This document shows, piece by piece, positions 10,803 through 22,943 of a DNA stretch of 64,000 nt. The notes under the pieces were generated by a model, which searched no databases, was not told where the DNA came from, and saw only the letters and a program-made list of their open reading frames with translations. This DNA is from Calliphora vicina (Eukaryota > Arthropoda > Insecta > Diptera > Calliphoridae), in contig NC_088780.1 of NCBI RefSeq assembly GCF_958450345.1, positions 92,330,226 through 92,394,225 of the forward strand. Direction: 5' to 3'. Position numbers and translations under genes: made by a program. How positions within the stretch are numbered: the stretch's first letter is position 1; every line of letters begins with the position of its first letter.

Positions 10803-12047
10803 TCTATATAAATAAAAATCAAATGTCGTTTGTTGGTAATTCCATCAGTTGAGAACGGAAGGACCGATTTAGAAAATTTTTTTTTTTTTAAGTGTTAGCC
10901 ATATTCCAACTTAGGTTTCTACGTAATGAAAAATTTACCACGCCCACTTTTAAGCCCACTTTTACGCCCACTTTTTTCGATTTATATAAAATCGGATGAC
11001 TCGACGGTCGAGTCATCCGGTGCTCCTATACGAAGTACAACGTCCACAGGAGAAAGGTCCCTAGGGACCTTTTCACCTTTTCAGATTTAAACACATTTAA
11101 ATCTCAATAGAAACTAAACTATTGGTCGGATCGCTTTGATTTTTTTTTAAACGATTCTTGATAAAATTTCCTTAGAATACATGTGGGGGCGAGTATACTT
11201 CCCATGGACCCTCAAGGAGTAATCTCAGTTTGAAAATGAAAAAGTAAAATATAAAATTTTACAATATAAACCTGTGTTTTACACGCTTGAACGTGAAAAC
11301 GAGATCACGAGAAAATATCCAGAAATAAAATTACATAGCAAATAAAATTACTCATTCGTTGTCATACAAAAAAATTAATTTAGAATATTCCACACGTTTT
11401 TTATATAAGGGGATTCCCTAACCTATAAAAATCCAATTAAAAAAATGTTTTTTTGTGTTGTCTACATTCTAAATTCGCTGATAACTTGGCCAAAATCGTT
11501 TAATCAAGAAATGGAGCTCGATCAGTGATCACTCATATTTCTGGCCGAAAATCGATATTTTTATACAAAAACTCAAAATATCTAAATTCGTTATTAATTT
11601 GGCCAATAAGCGTTTAATCAAGAAAAGAAGCTCGATCTGTGATCACTCATATTTCTGACAAAAAATCTATTTTTTAATAAAAAGTAATAATACTTAAATT
11701 CGCGAATAACTTGGCCAATAAGCGTTTAATCAAGAAAAGGAGCTCGATCTGTGATCACTCATATTTCTGTCCAAAAATCGATTTTTTATATAAAAACTCA
11801 AAGTATCTAAATTCGCTAATAACTTGGCCAATAAGTGTTTAATTAAGAAAAGGAGCTCGATCTGTGATCGCTCACTGTGTACATCAAACATAGCCTAAAC
11901 CTATATGAATAAAAATTATCATTGAACAATACGTTTTTTTTTCTTTTTAACTATTGTTACCCGGTTTGAACCGCTTCTCACAAATTCACAAATCGAACAC
12001 AAGCATTTTTTATTTTGGACAGGACAACATCTGTCGGGTCAGCTAGT
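10803..12047 (+). mobile_element. Helitron-type non-autonomous repeat, copy 1
   Basis: The 5' end is TCTATATAAATAAAAATC. The 3' end is CTAGT at 12043-12047 followed by T, preceded by a hairpin GACAG...CTGTC. A 5' TC, a 3' hairpin plus CTRRT and insertion before T are Helitron hallmarks. Inside are about four tandem ~112-bp units with 'aacttggccaataagcgttt' (units near 11478, 11590, 11703 and 11815). It is non-coding. The base before the 5' TC is T here, not the usual A. Confidence 0.8.
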
Positions 12048-12057
12048 TTGAAATAAA

Positions 12058-12115
12058 ATATCTTCTGCGTAAACTAGTCTTTCTAACAATTGTTATATCA
12101 TCATATTTAGTACTT
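12058..12115 (-). repeat. Family A repeat fragment
   Basis: The minus strand matches the segment 'aacaattgttagaaagacta' + 'gtttacgcagaagatatttt' of the family A copy at 30020-30070. It directly follows the Helitron-type repeat. Confidence 0.5.
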
Positions 12116-13149
12116 TTTTATATTTCTTAAACCGCGATAACTTTTGGCCCTCACCAAAGTATTTCATGCAAACGAATTTTACATGCTGAAGTACAGTGCT
12201 AAAAAAAATTGCATTTACATTTAAACAAAATTGTTTTTTTGCCCATATATTTTTCATTTATTAATTCATCTATCCCATTATATGGTTTGTTTTTTATGGC
12301 AATTGAAAAGTAATTGTTTGATTTTAATATTACTTCCAATTTCTCTTTCACATTAATAAAAATTTCACAGTATATTTTCTTGTTTGCAAGGAAAAGTCTT
12401 GAATAATAACTGGTTACAAGTCCAATTTTCAACTACATTGATTAAAATAGTACTTCAATAAAAATTCCCAAACATAGAAGCCAAAAACATGCATACCAAT
12501 ATAAACACAAACCTAAATGAAATTAATAAATATTTTTATGCCAAATAATCCTTGTTTTTCCTCGAAAACCAAATTAATGGCGTGTTAAACCATTTAATTG
12601 GTTGTTAATGGCTCTTAAGGGAATCGAGGAAAAATTTCAAAATATCATTAATTACCATAAACAGGTACAAAGTGTAAAATAAATACAAATGTACACAATT
12701 GTTGTTTTATTGAATACATGCTCAACCTTTAATACATTGAGCATAAAAAGAGCAACAAGAATAAACATTAAATACATTTTGGTGATACCGCATAATTTTC
12801 AAAATCATTAAATATTGTTAGAAACGCATTTAAAAGCCATGCCATTGTTTTAAGGTATGAAAGAAACAGCTACATACATATAATAATACCATTTTAAGGA
12901 CTGGGATCAGAAAAGTTAGTACCAGTCATATCTACCTAAATGAATCTCTTAGTTTTGGATACAATTAATGAGTTATAATTTTAATGTAAAAGGATCAATA
13001 TTATTTTAGAAAGTAGGTATGAAAATATATTTCTTCATTTATAGAAGTTACAATAAAAAGATGTGTGTGTAAATTAGGATGGCTTTTATTTTTCTCTTTT
13101 TGGATTTTCGATTCTCCTAAGGTCTAAATTGTTCTCCGCCATCTAAAAG
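12116..13149. other. No recognisable gene; one imperfect palindrome
   Basis: AT-rich. At about 12553-12645, 'tttttcctcga'/'tcgaggaaaaa' and 'aaccaaattaatgg'/'ccatttaattggtt' pair as an imperfect 90-bp palindrome. The 77-aa minus ORF at 12199-12432 has no recognisable motif. Confidence 0.4.
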
Positions 13150-13350
13150 CAAAATGTTGGGTTACGTACAAAAATATTAGTCTAACACCCACCTTAAAGT
13201 ATACCAATCTGCTTAGGAACACTTTATTAATCGATTAAGTGACGTCCGTCCATCCATATAAACCTTGTAATAATGGATAATTCGACAAAATTTGGTACAA
13301 GTTTTTCTATTGTACGGGCTTACCGACTATACTTTCTTACTTGTTTTATA
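13150..13350 (-). repeat. Family B repeat fragment
   Basis: It matches the other B copies: 'aatattagtctaacacccac' + 'cttaaagtatacc', then 'gacgtccgtccatcc', and ends in 'tatactttcttacttgtt'. The middle units are lost. Confidence 0.6.
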
Positions 13351-13936
13351 TCTCTTTTTATTCATTATATCAAAAATACCACCAAAATTTTATACATAAG
13401 TTAAATATGAATAATACTGTTTCCATAACGGGAAAAAATATAGACAAATTGCTGTTAATTTTATATTCAAAATTAGATTGAGTGAAAGGATAATTCCATA
13501 GACATTCAAAATAATAAGGAATATTTTATGATTTTTTGTAATATACGGAGTTTATGAAAATCAGACAACTAATATCAAAAATCTACCTAACAATAAATTT
13601 GAAGTTTTTTTTTATTATTCTTCGCAACAGTAGGACATTTACTAAATTATTATTATACCGATATACACTCATGATAACAGTCTGAAATTTTTATGCGTTG
13701 TTAAACATACAATGGCTTACAATTCAGAAAAATTTATAGAAAATGGGTGATATTTTTTTTTGAGATATTCTTTGTTCAAGGACAATTTTGAATTTTGAAC
13801 CTTGATAAGAATCAGTAACGGTCGAACTGTACAGTATTTGATAGAGTGATTAATTTCTTAAACTAAGTGAATTATGTCGATATTTATGTTAATAGCATTA
13901 TATCTACATAAATTATAATTTATAAATAATTATTTA
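13351..13936. other. No recognisable feature
   Basis: AT-rich. Nothing supportable was seen. Confidence 0.4.
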
Positions 13937-15652
13937 TCTATATAAATAAAAATCAAATGTCGATCATTGGTAATTGCATCCGTTGAGAACGGCCGGACCG
14001 ATTTAGAATTTTTTTTTTAAAATATTGGTCATAGTCAGACTTAGCCCACGGCCACTTTTTCAATTTATCTAAAATCGGAAAACAGCTACACTGATTTGGC
14101 AAATTTTTTGTTTAAATGTACGTAGTTATCAATTTTAAGTTTTTGCAGAAGGTAAAATTGATCACGCCCACTTTTTTAGATTTATCTAAAATAGGAAAAC
14201 GGCTACACCTATTTGGCTAATTTGTTTTTAAATGTTTGTAGTAAAATTCGTAAGAAAATTAAAGCGAAACTTTTTATAAAAACTTAAAATTTTTTTTGGA
14301 AAATAAACTTTATGCATACATTTTATGAAAGCTTTATTCTTTGCCTATCCACAAATGTTTACAATTTTTAAATCGGTATAAAAATGTGTGAGTTAGAGGT
14401 TTTTTTAGACAGTTTTTTCAAAATAACTCAAAATTTTGAGAGTGTTTCAAACTCTTTGAAAATGGTTTTAGTATGGCCCCACCTCCATTAGGTCGCTTTT
14501 CAAGCTCTGTCAAAAAGTGTTATTTTGTAGCAGAGTGTTATTAATTAAAATTCGAAAACGAGATTACGAGAAAATATCCATTAATTAAATTACTCATTCG
14601 TTGTCATACAAAAAGATTAATTTAGAGGATGCAAACACATTTTTTATATAAAAGGATTCCCTAAACTTTAAAAAACGAATTAAAAGTATATATTTCAGTG
14701 TTGTCTACATTCTAAATCCGCTAACAACTTAGCCAATAAGCGTTTGATCAAGAAAAGGAACCCGATCTGTGATCACTCATATTTCTAACCAAAAATCGAT
14801 TTTTTATATAAAAACTCAAAATATCTAAATTCGTTAATAACTTGGCCAAAAAGCGTTTAATCAAAGAAAGGAGTCCGATCTGTGCTCGGTAATATTTCTG
14901 AACAAAAATCGATTTTTTAAATAAAAACTCAAAAAATCTAAATTCGCTAATAACTTGGCCAATAAGCGTTTAATCAAAGAAAGGAGCTCGATCTGTGATC
15001 AGTCATATTTCTGAACAAAAATCGATTTTTTATATAAAAACTCAAAATATCTAAATTCGCTAATAACTTGGCCAATAAGCTTTTAATCAAGAAAATGAGC
15101 TCGATCTGCTATCGCTCATATTTTTTTTTATAAAAACTCACAATAAATAAATTCGTAATACTTGGCCAATAAGCACTTAATCAAGAAAAGGAGCTCGATC
15201 TGTGTTCACTCATATTTCAGATAAAAATCAAAATATCTAAATTCTAGTCTAATAACTTGGCCAATTATTGTTTAATCAGGAGAGAAGTTCGATACGTGAT
15301 CACTCATATTTTTTTATATAAAAACTCAAAATATCTAAATTCGCTAATAACTTGGCCAATTAGCCATCTGTGATAATTTTTAGTTTTTTGACAACAGACT
15401 TAGGTTCTTTGTCTCTCAGTAACGCTTCTATGTATACTTTATTCTATGACCATAAGATTCATTGTACATACTTTAAAATCAAACGTAAATCAAACATATC
15501 CTAAACCTATATGAATAAAAATTATCATTCAACAATATTTTTTTTCTTTTTAACTATTTGTTCCCATTTCAAACCGCTTCTCACAAATTCACAAATCGAA
15601 CACAAGCATTTTTTTAAATTTGGACAGGATAACGTCTGTCGGGTCAGCTAGT
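13937..15652 (+). mobile_element. Helitron-type non-autonomous repeat, copy 2
   Basis: It starts with A|TCTATATAAATAAAAATC and ends with hairpin GACAG...CTGTC, 7 nt, CTAGT, then T, a textbook Helitron boundary on both sides. It contains about seven tandem ~110-bp units (about 14715-15370) with 'cgctaataacttggccaata' and 'gagctcgatctgtgatcact', against about four in copy 1. The segment 14370-14560 (ending 'tgttattttgtagcagagtgt') reappears inverted at 29640-29800. Non-coding. Confidence 0.85.
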
Positions 15653-16985
15653 TGACAATAAAATAAATATTCGTCTGATGTATCACAAAATCACAAAAGT
15701 TGAAAGATTAAATTTCATATCAAACTTGTTTATGTCCAATTGGGATATTGGGACATATTTTGACCGATTTTCTCCATACTCTACAATATAATTTCGGAGT
15801 ACATTATTCCAGTATTCCAGGGGTCATTTTTATGGGGGCTAACAGACGCACAGAGGGGTCAAACATACTAATTTTGCGGATTAATTGAAAAAACAAATTT
15901 CAAGTATCGAGAAAACTGAAAGTGCCAGCTTAAAGAGCACAAAATTCTACATTAGCAGGCATTAAATTAATGTGAAATATTAAAAGGTATTTTTATAGTC
16001 ATGTGTTGAAATTACATATTGTGAGAAAAAAACCTAAAAAATTTATAAAAAAAAAAATAAAAAATTTCGCAAATAAATACTATTTGTGATAGGAAATTTA
16101 AAAAAATTAACAAATCTAATTATGCAACCATCAAGTTCAAGTATTTATTGATATGTTTTGGTTAAATTTGAATTATTTGTAGAAGAGGCTTTGTTATTAG
16201 TTTTTATATTGGAAGTGCAAAAAAAAATGGATTTTGTCAGTTCAAATGGACATAAAGTTATTAGCTGGGCTCAGCTGGCCAGAGAATTTAATATAATGTA
16301 AAAGACTGGACAGTTAGGCGTTGTTTCAGAAAAAATTAGGTTGCGCATTGCTGCGCCTCATAAGTTATATGTAAATTAGTAAAAGCTTCACCCTTTAAGT
16401 CTACCATCAAAAAGCACTTTGCGATTCTGATAAACGTTTTATTGCTGTCGTTGTTGTTATTGTCATTGTTTTTTTTTTTTGTTTTATAAGAGATGTGCAA
16501 GTGTTGCGATTAATAATACGATAGTCAGATAAACAATAATAAACTTTTACCAATAACTTTTCTTTATTTCAGTTTAGTTTTCCATCCATTGATTTTCTAA
16601 TCGTGAATGAATAGCACGATTTAAGTATCATGCACTCACGCTTAAAAGTTTTTTTTTGTGATTAATTCGAAGTTTTTTCTTGTGGTTAATACGAAGTCAT
16701 CCGATAGCAGGCAATTTAGCTTAATAAAAAAATCATGTTAGTGAGCGCGATCGCGAGAATTTCAATGTTTTATATCGGGAGCCAGTTATCACTCACGTTC
16801 AGATCTGTAGTTTTTATATTGTCTCATTTCAAATATTGGGTTGTATAAATTTCAAAGCAGTGCATTTAAACTTTGCAAGTCTTTTAGTGGCAGGAGTTGG
16901 GAAAGATCTCTATTATTCAACCTCCCATTAGTAGTTAATATAATGATATCATCTTAAAACAATATGGTAGTTTTTTATCAATAAC
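15653..16985. other. No recognisable gene
   Basis: AT-rich sequence with homopolymer runs. The segment 15750-15860, with the 'ttttatgggggctaa' motif, resembles degenerate repeat at 23540-23800. Nothing else is supportable. Confidence 0.4.
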
Positions 16986-17335
16986 ATGCATAAATTTAGT
17001 GTGTCTTACTGATGTAGTTCTGTAGATATAGGAGAATTAATAATTCACTTGTATGGGGGGAACCCGATTCCACCCTCGTATACCCTTCCTATTTTGGCGG
17101 AACGTGTAGTTTGTTTTTAGAGTTACCCGCAGCAAATTTAGTGTGCATAACTATTGTAGTTCTATAGATATAGCACAGTTAATAATTATTTTATATGGTG
17201 GGTAATTGACTTCCCCCTCCTATATCCCTAAAATTTTGTTACAATATGCGGATTGGTCTAAGGGCTACCCACGTAAAATTTTGCGAGCGTCGCTATTACT
17301 GTTGTTGAGATATTAATAAATCCGAAAAAAGGGCA
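16986..17335. repeat. Degenerate ~140-bp tandem repeat
   Basis: Two to three diverged units begin near 16997, 17137 and 17278. Each has 'aaatttagtgtg(t/c)...tgtagttct(g/a)tagatatag' followed by 'ttaataatt' and a 'tatgg(g/t)gggaac/taat' block ending in 'tatacccttc'/'tatatcccta'. Non-coding. Confidence 0.5.
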
Positions 17336-18355
17336 TTTGACCCCACTGTGAGATGGGCGCACATAGTTAGATCATCATAGAATAATATGAGGATCCAGAA
17401 TTCCTTTTGGTTCTATGACCAATATTTCGATATGTTATAAACGGAATAACATAATCAATATCAATCAAGTTGTCGACCACTACTTTGACTGGTTACAGTC
17501 CGTAAATACAAATACTTGAACGAATAAAACAACATTTAAAATCATACACTCGAATTATATCTATGAACTACAAAATGCAAATGTTTAGAAATTGTACATT
17601 ATTAACACTTACACCCAACAATTGCGTATTCAATAAGTAGTTAGTTGTTAACATTATTTTGTAGCAACGTGAGTTGTACATATAGAAAAGGACTTACAAC
17701 ACACGCACATTAAAATGTTGATAAAGACCATAAAAAATTGTGTTAATTGGCAACGATGAATCTTCAATAATGTTGCTAACTAACACTAAAACATACTTAC
17801 ATAGTTACAAATTTTCACTCAGATACAAAATAGTCATAACATAAATAGGAATAGAAATAAATTAAATTACGCATAAAAATAGAAATAAATTAAATAGAAT
17901 TAAATCTTGTTTAAAATATTTAAATAAATTTTCTTATATAAAAAATATATATCAAATAAATGCCTGCTATGCGTCGTACGTGCGTGTTCATTATTTAAAT
18001 AATTTATTAAATGTTTTATTATAAAAAATTTGTTTTTCTTTCTGTATTCATGTTCAAAAATCTAGTTCATAAATTTGAAAAGTTAAATTATTCTAAACAC
18101 GCATATTTGTAGTTTTTATTGCAACACTCTACCACTATTACTACTACTACTACATACAACTACTTAATTAAATGTTTAATTACAAAATTCTATCATAAAA
18201 TTTCAAGTATGCATTTGATATCTTTTGTGTGCAAATGTAAAAGTCTATGTTTGTTACATAACTACCCTGCAGTTCTAGGAGACATTCCCGAACTAGTGAT
18301 TTTACCTACCATTTAGGGTGGCAACTAGTTTCATAACCAGCTACGTCGACTTATA
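17336..18355. other. No recognisable gene
   Basis: AT-rich. The 65-aa ORF at 18119-18316 has no recognisable motif. Confidence 0.4.
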
Positions 18356-18579
18356 TCTGCACTACAAAGAGCACATACGTGTCAAATGACCCAATGTATA
18401 TCAATTGAAGATAGTCTAGGGATCAGACATTGGTGACTACTACCGTCTTTAAGGGATACTAACTAGTCAATTTATCCCTTAAAGACAGTAATTCTCACAA
18501 ATGTCTTATCACTTGGCTGACTCCAATTTATATATTTAGATCATTTGACACGTATGTGCTTTTTGTAGTGCAGAGCGAA
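18356..18579. mobile_element. Foldback MITE
   Basis: The arms are 'tctgcactacaaagagcaca' + 'tacgtgtcaaatga' (left) and the mirror at 18541-18577 (right). An inner pair, 'gtctttaagggata'/'tatcccttaaagac', lies at 18450-18490. No clear target duplication. Non-coding. Confidence 0.65.
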
Positions 18580-19312
18580 TACAATTGGTTACTTCATACA
18601 TCCCAAGTAATCTAGCGTGAAGACAATTGTCACATAAGTGTCTCAAAGTAGTCTGGAGTCACTTTAAACATTTATTTTCTACTGCGCTTTAGAAAGCAAT
18701 CCATTGGAGAGATGTTGGAGGAAGGTTTGTTTACAAGCCATTCTTTGTTAAACTGTCTATGATATGTCTTTTTAGCTGATTATTTGAGATCAATTAGCAC
18801 CCTAACATGTTAAAATAACTAGTTATATAGCTAATCAGGTAATCAGTAAGGTAACTGACTCTATGTAACCAGTATATGAATCCAAAACGTTGACTACTTT
18901 GGACCAGCTATTAGGCAGTCTGATTGTAATCAAAAAGCATCAATTGAACCCCTGCTTAGGACATGTACGTGTGAAAATAACTAGTCACGTAGCTGTTGAA
19001 GTAACTAAATCACTAGTTCGAGACAGTCTCCTAGAACAGTTGGGATCATATTATATATATTTATGCAAATATTTTCCTTTTGCCTACCTGTTCAACATAA
19101 TCTGATAAGTATATACGTGTGAATGTACATATATAAATGCAAACATGTATGTATGTTTTGATGTATACAGTGTTGGTCAAAACACATTGAACAACTATTG
19201 CTTCTATAATATTTCTTTAAAGTAAACTAAGGCCCTAATTTTATAAATCACGTCACCAAAGTGGTATTTATGTGAATAGTAATAACAAAATTTCAAACAT
19301 TTTAAAATTAAA
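18580..19312. other. No recognisable gene
   Basis: Several ACTAGT/ACTAGTTA motifs recur (18800-19030), but no repeat unit could be defined. The 71-aa ORF at 18890-19105 is unrecognised. Confidence 0.35.
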
Positions 19313-19483
19313 CGTATGATCGGCCATACTATCACACTGAATCCGGACAGTATAACAAGGATGGCGCTAGAGTGGAACCCTCAAGGTTCAAGAGCCGTGG
19401 TCGACCAAAGAATACGTGGAGACGCACGATACTCCAAGATCTAGGACAGTGCAATCTTACATGGGAAGCCATATGCTCCCAAG
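19313..19483 (+). pseudogene. LINE ORF2 C-terminal scrap
   Basis: The translation reads RMIGHTITLNPDSITRMALE then WNPQGSR. One frame shift later it reads SRGRPKNTWRRTILQDLGQC then NLTWEAICSQ and a stop. This is the conserved tail (WIGHTLR...ITRQAL.WNPQGKR..GRPK.TWRR) found at the end of many insect non-LTR retrotransposon ORF2 proteins. Only about 57 residues survive. No 3' UTR or poly(A) is evident. The ORF at 19416-19703 overlaps in another frame. Confidence 0.75.
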
Positions 19484-19699
19484 AGGGGTAATGGAAAAAA
19501 ATTGGACCTCCATGTTACGCTATGTACGCGCTATCCGCGGCGGCTACATGCCCGATATCATATTCAGACATTACTCCCAACGAATTATATTATCTATAAG
19601 GCCAATTCGATGGACATCAGAAATAGTTTTCTCTGCTTTATTTCAATTTAAAGTTCTCCGCCTCTATTTTATAATAAACAAAATGTATTTTAAAGCGAT

Positions 19700-20030
19700 A
19701 TAATTAAAATGGCTGGAAGAAAATATTGCAAAAGTGTTAAAAAGAGTATAATAAAAGCGTATCAAGGAAGAATTTAAAAAAAAAAATTCTAAGTTCTGCT
19801 ACATAAGTAATAAATATGGAAATGATAACAATTGTGGAAACTATTCACCGAGACGTCGACCAAAATACAAATTAGCTAAGGACGATGCACAGATTGTGAC
19901 AGAGTTCAAAAAATATCAATAGACGTCAGCTTCTAGAGTAGAAAAGAAAGCTAAAATGCCGCAAAGAAACTCGAGATCAGAAACTTTCTTGGCAAAGGCA
20001 AATAGAGATCAGAGATCGGAATTGGCAAAT
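19700..20030 (+). pseudogene. Tc1-like transposase N-terminal relic
   Basis: A start-like MAGRKYCKSVKKSIIKAYQG at about 19710 is followed, after frame changes, by PRRRPKYKLAKDDAQIVTEF and KKYQ (about 19848-19920). Then a stop and TSASRVEKKAKM. The GRPxK...DDAxIV linker between the two helix-turn-helix subdomains is typical of Tc1-family transposases. No catalytic domain follows. Instead the sequence runs into two palindromes. Confidence 0.6.
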
Positions 20031-20090
20031 CGAGATTCGAACAAATTTTATCATCTATCCGATCAAATCAGACATAATCATCTATTCCAA

Positions 20091-20138
20091 TGACAACAAT
20101 AGAAAATCTTATTATAATAAGATTTTCTATTGTTGTCA
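20091..20138. repeat. Perfect 48-bp palindrome
   Basis: TGACAACAATAGAAAATCTT followed by ATTATAAT and then the exact inverse. All 48 bases are self-complementary with no loop. Confidence 0.95.
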
Positions 20139-20143
20139 ATGTC

Positions 20144-20187
20144 ATTCTTTACATAAATAAAACTATAGTTTTATTTATGTAAAGAAT
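20144..20187. repeat. Perfect 44-bp palindrome
   Basis: ATTCTTTACATAAATAAAAC + TATA + the exact inverse. It lies only 5 bp after the 48-bp palindrome and is unrelated to it in sequence. Confidence 0.95.
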
Positions 20188-21044
20188 TGCTGTTATATTA
20201 TGACCGACACTGTAAGGTTATATATAATACTAAACTCAAGTTGTTTTTGGCTTATTGTTTGGTCAGTTGGTCGAGAATGTTTATGTTGTTGTTCTTGTGT
20301 TGGTCAGTTGTTGCCCGTTGTTATTGTTGTTATTGTTGTTAAGTGATTGTAGTAATATAAATGGGATTGTTGTTACAAACTATTTTTCCTTTAACCACAA
20401 AGCTGCAATAGAAATTTAAAGAAGTGTTAAGGTATGCAATGCCAGTTGCAGTCTTGCATTTGAATTTATATTTCAACATTACGGCTGGCTGCTGCCATTG
20501 CTGCTTTGCTTGCCTCTTCACCGACTTCTTAACAATATGTTTATGTTAGTGTAGTTTTGGTTTTATTTAGGTTCAAAGTTATTTCTTGTTTTTATTGTGA
20601 ATAGAAATATTTGCATGTTGTTGCTGTTTGTATAAATTGTGTGAACAATGCATAATTTTGCTAAATTACATTTCAAAGAATTTTGTGGCAAACCGTCTGA
20701 CATTAGTTAATCTAAAATAAAATAATAAATCCCTTTTCTATGGCAGAAGTACGTAATAGATTTATTTAAAAGAATTAAATATTCTTAAATAGTTGAAAAA
20801 TATGATAAAGAAAAACTGACACCTTGATTGCTATTTAAATGTAGTATTTGTTGCATTGCTGTTAAAATATTGGATTGTACAATAGGTTACAATGATAGTA
20901 AATATGTATTCATATTAGAATTAGGGATTGCAAATTGATTTTATATTGCGATTACGATTAAAAAAATCATTTGAAGAACCCAGTTTTAATTACAAATTTA
21001 AGTTCCAAACAGTTTCATTGATTTGATTAAAAAATTTCGGAATG
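20188..21044. other. No gene; TTG-rich simple sequence
   Basis: 20280-20345 is rich in (gttgtt/attgtt) trinucleotide runs. The remainder is AT-rich and featureless. The minus ORF at 20339-20521 has no motif. Confidence 0.4.
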
Positions 21045-21481
21045 CAATTTCAGAAAGACCTCAGACGTAGCTGCAATAAATGTAAAGTTTGGCGATTTGG
21101 TTGAAAATGGGCATGCTTAGTTTAATGGACATGACTCAACCCATACAAAGTAAATAGTTATTTTCGAATACTTGCAACATTATAATTGTAACAGACTTCA
21201 AACTTTATACAAATCAATTCCATATCACTACATGAAGTTTAATCAAAAATTGGACAAATCGGAACAGGTGGTGTGGCACCTCCCATACAAAGTAAACAGA
21301 TATTTAAAATATATTGAGAATTATAGTTGCTGAAGTCTTCAAATTTTGTCTTTTCATTTACATAGTTTGACTGAAAATGGGCGGTATTTTATTAGTGAGC
21401 GCAGCACATCCCTTACAAATTAAATAGTTAATTTTCAATACCTGTAGAAGTAAATAGTAATTTCAAATATATGGAGAACTA

Positions 21482-22419
21482 CAAGGTGGCGCAAAAGTAA
21501 TCCTCCTATCACAAATTGCTATAAATTTTGCGATTGGCCCCTAATGTCAGTTCTGTTTTGACATTTGTGTAGTAAACACATGCGAAATACACGTTAATAA
21601 ACAATGTTACGCTACACTGCTCCAGAACGCGGAATATTGCTGACTATTTATTTGACCAATAATCGGTCGGTGACTTCATCAAAAATAATCATGAGTGATG
21701 AGGCCCATTTCCATCTTAGCGGGTACGTAAATAAGAAAAATTTACGCTTCTGGGGCACTGAAAATCCGCGTGTAACCCACGAAGAGCCATTACACCCGCT
21801 CAAAGTCACTGTATAGTGTGCTGTTTTTTCTGGAGGAGTCATCGGACCTTTTTTCTTCGAAGACGTCGCGGGCCAAACGGTTACTGTGAATGGTGAACGC
21901 TACAGAGCAATGATCAACGAGTTCTTTTTGCCGCAACTTGATGAATTGGGATTGGAAAACATGTGGTTCCAACAGGACGGTGCAACGGCACACACTGCAC
22001 GTGCCACAACCGATATACTGAAGGATGCATTTCCCGGGCGCCTAATCTCCAGTTTTGGCGATTTGCACTGGCCAGCAAGATCGCCTGATTTGACCGCTCC
22101 AGACTTCTTTTTGTGGGGCTTTTTGAAGGCGCGGGTTTATGTCAACAAGCCTCAGACTCTTGCAGCTCTTAAAGACAATATCCCTCAAGAATGTAAGGAC
22201 CTATCGCCGGAAGTTTTGGCCAAAGTGATGGAAAATGCCATAAAAAGTGCTCAAATGACAATCAGCTGTGGCGGCGTCCAATACATGACATCATATTCTC
22301 GACTTGATGTAAAAAAATTAAAAGACCAAATAAAAATAATCCACAAGAAGAATCAAAGTTTTTAATTTTTTTTTAATTACAGCCAAAAAACATCGGAAGT
22401 TTACTTTTGCGCCACCTTG
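21482..22419 (+). mobile_element. Mariner-type element, complete ends, internally deleted
   Basis: The inverted terminal repeats CAAGGTGGCGCAAAAGTAA (19 bp, perfect) are flanked by TA at 21480-21481 and 22420-22421, the expected Tc1/mariner target duplication. At 938 bp it is shorter than a typical ~1.3-kb mariner because the 5' half of the transposase is missing. The high match of the ends and the long intact C-terminal ORF suggest a fairly recent insertion. The deleted transposase means it could move only if another copy supplied the enzyme. Confidence 0.93.
21604..22365 (+). pseudogene. DD41D (rosa-like) mariner transposase, deleted and nonsense-mutated
   Basis: The protein would cut and join the element at TA sites. 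The ATG at 21604 begins with the start of the helix-turn-helix region (about 25 residues ending NRSVTS), then jumps straight to the catalytic core at 'IIMSDEAHFHLSGYVNKKN'. Most of the DNA-binding domain and linker is therefore deleted. An in-frame TAG at 21814-21816 replaces the tryptophan expected in KVTVWCAVFSGG. The same frame then runs open for 159 codons after 21886. The catalytic triad is SDEA (D1), WFQQDGATAHT (D2, residue 31 of the 21886 ORF) and LTAPDFFLWG (D3, residue 73). The 41 residues between D2 and D3 fit the DD41D group (rosa-like) rather than the DD34D of classical mariners. It ends at TAA 22363-22365, just inside the right inverted repeat. Confidence 0.9.
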
Positions 22420-22943
22420 TATGATTGTGAAATTCTTCCACATTTTCATGATTCAATATTTTATCAGAGGGAGTGTCCTCCCACAAAAAGCAAATAGTTA
22501 TTTCTAAATATTTTGAGAACTATAATTGCAAAATTCTTAAAACTTTGGCTGAATATCCTCTCCTATCATTTTGCATAGTTTGGCTGAAATAGGCCGGGAT
22601 TGGATTAGGTTAATTTCGAATATCTGGAGAACTATAATATCTGGAGAACTATAAGTCTTTAAACTTTTTAGGAATCAATTTCATATCAATGTATGGAGTT
22701 TAGTTTAAAATGGTCTGGATCTGAACAGTACATGGTCAATTTTGAATATCTGGATAACTAATATTACGAGATTCTTCAAACTTTGTCAGAAATTTTTTTT
22801 ATAATTTGGTTAAAAATGGATTGGTTATTATTAACTAGTGGACATGGAACCTCACACACAAAGTAAATATTTTCAAATATATACAGTATACAGTTATTTT
22901 CGAATATTAATTGAACTGTATTTTTAAAAGTCTTTAAACTTTA

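Larger units (their letters stand above)
21045..22935. repeat. Degenerate ~130-bp tandem repeat, host of the mariner element
   Basis: Diverged units repeat 'acaaagtaaatagttatttt' ... 'aatatctggagaactataat' ... 'tcttcaaactttgtc' ... 'ttgactgaaaatgggc' ... 'cctcccatac' at about 21150, 21285, 21410, 22480, 22600, 22720 and 22860. A similar unit recurs at 23465. The mariner element splits one unit. Non-coding. Confidence 0.6.
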
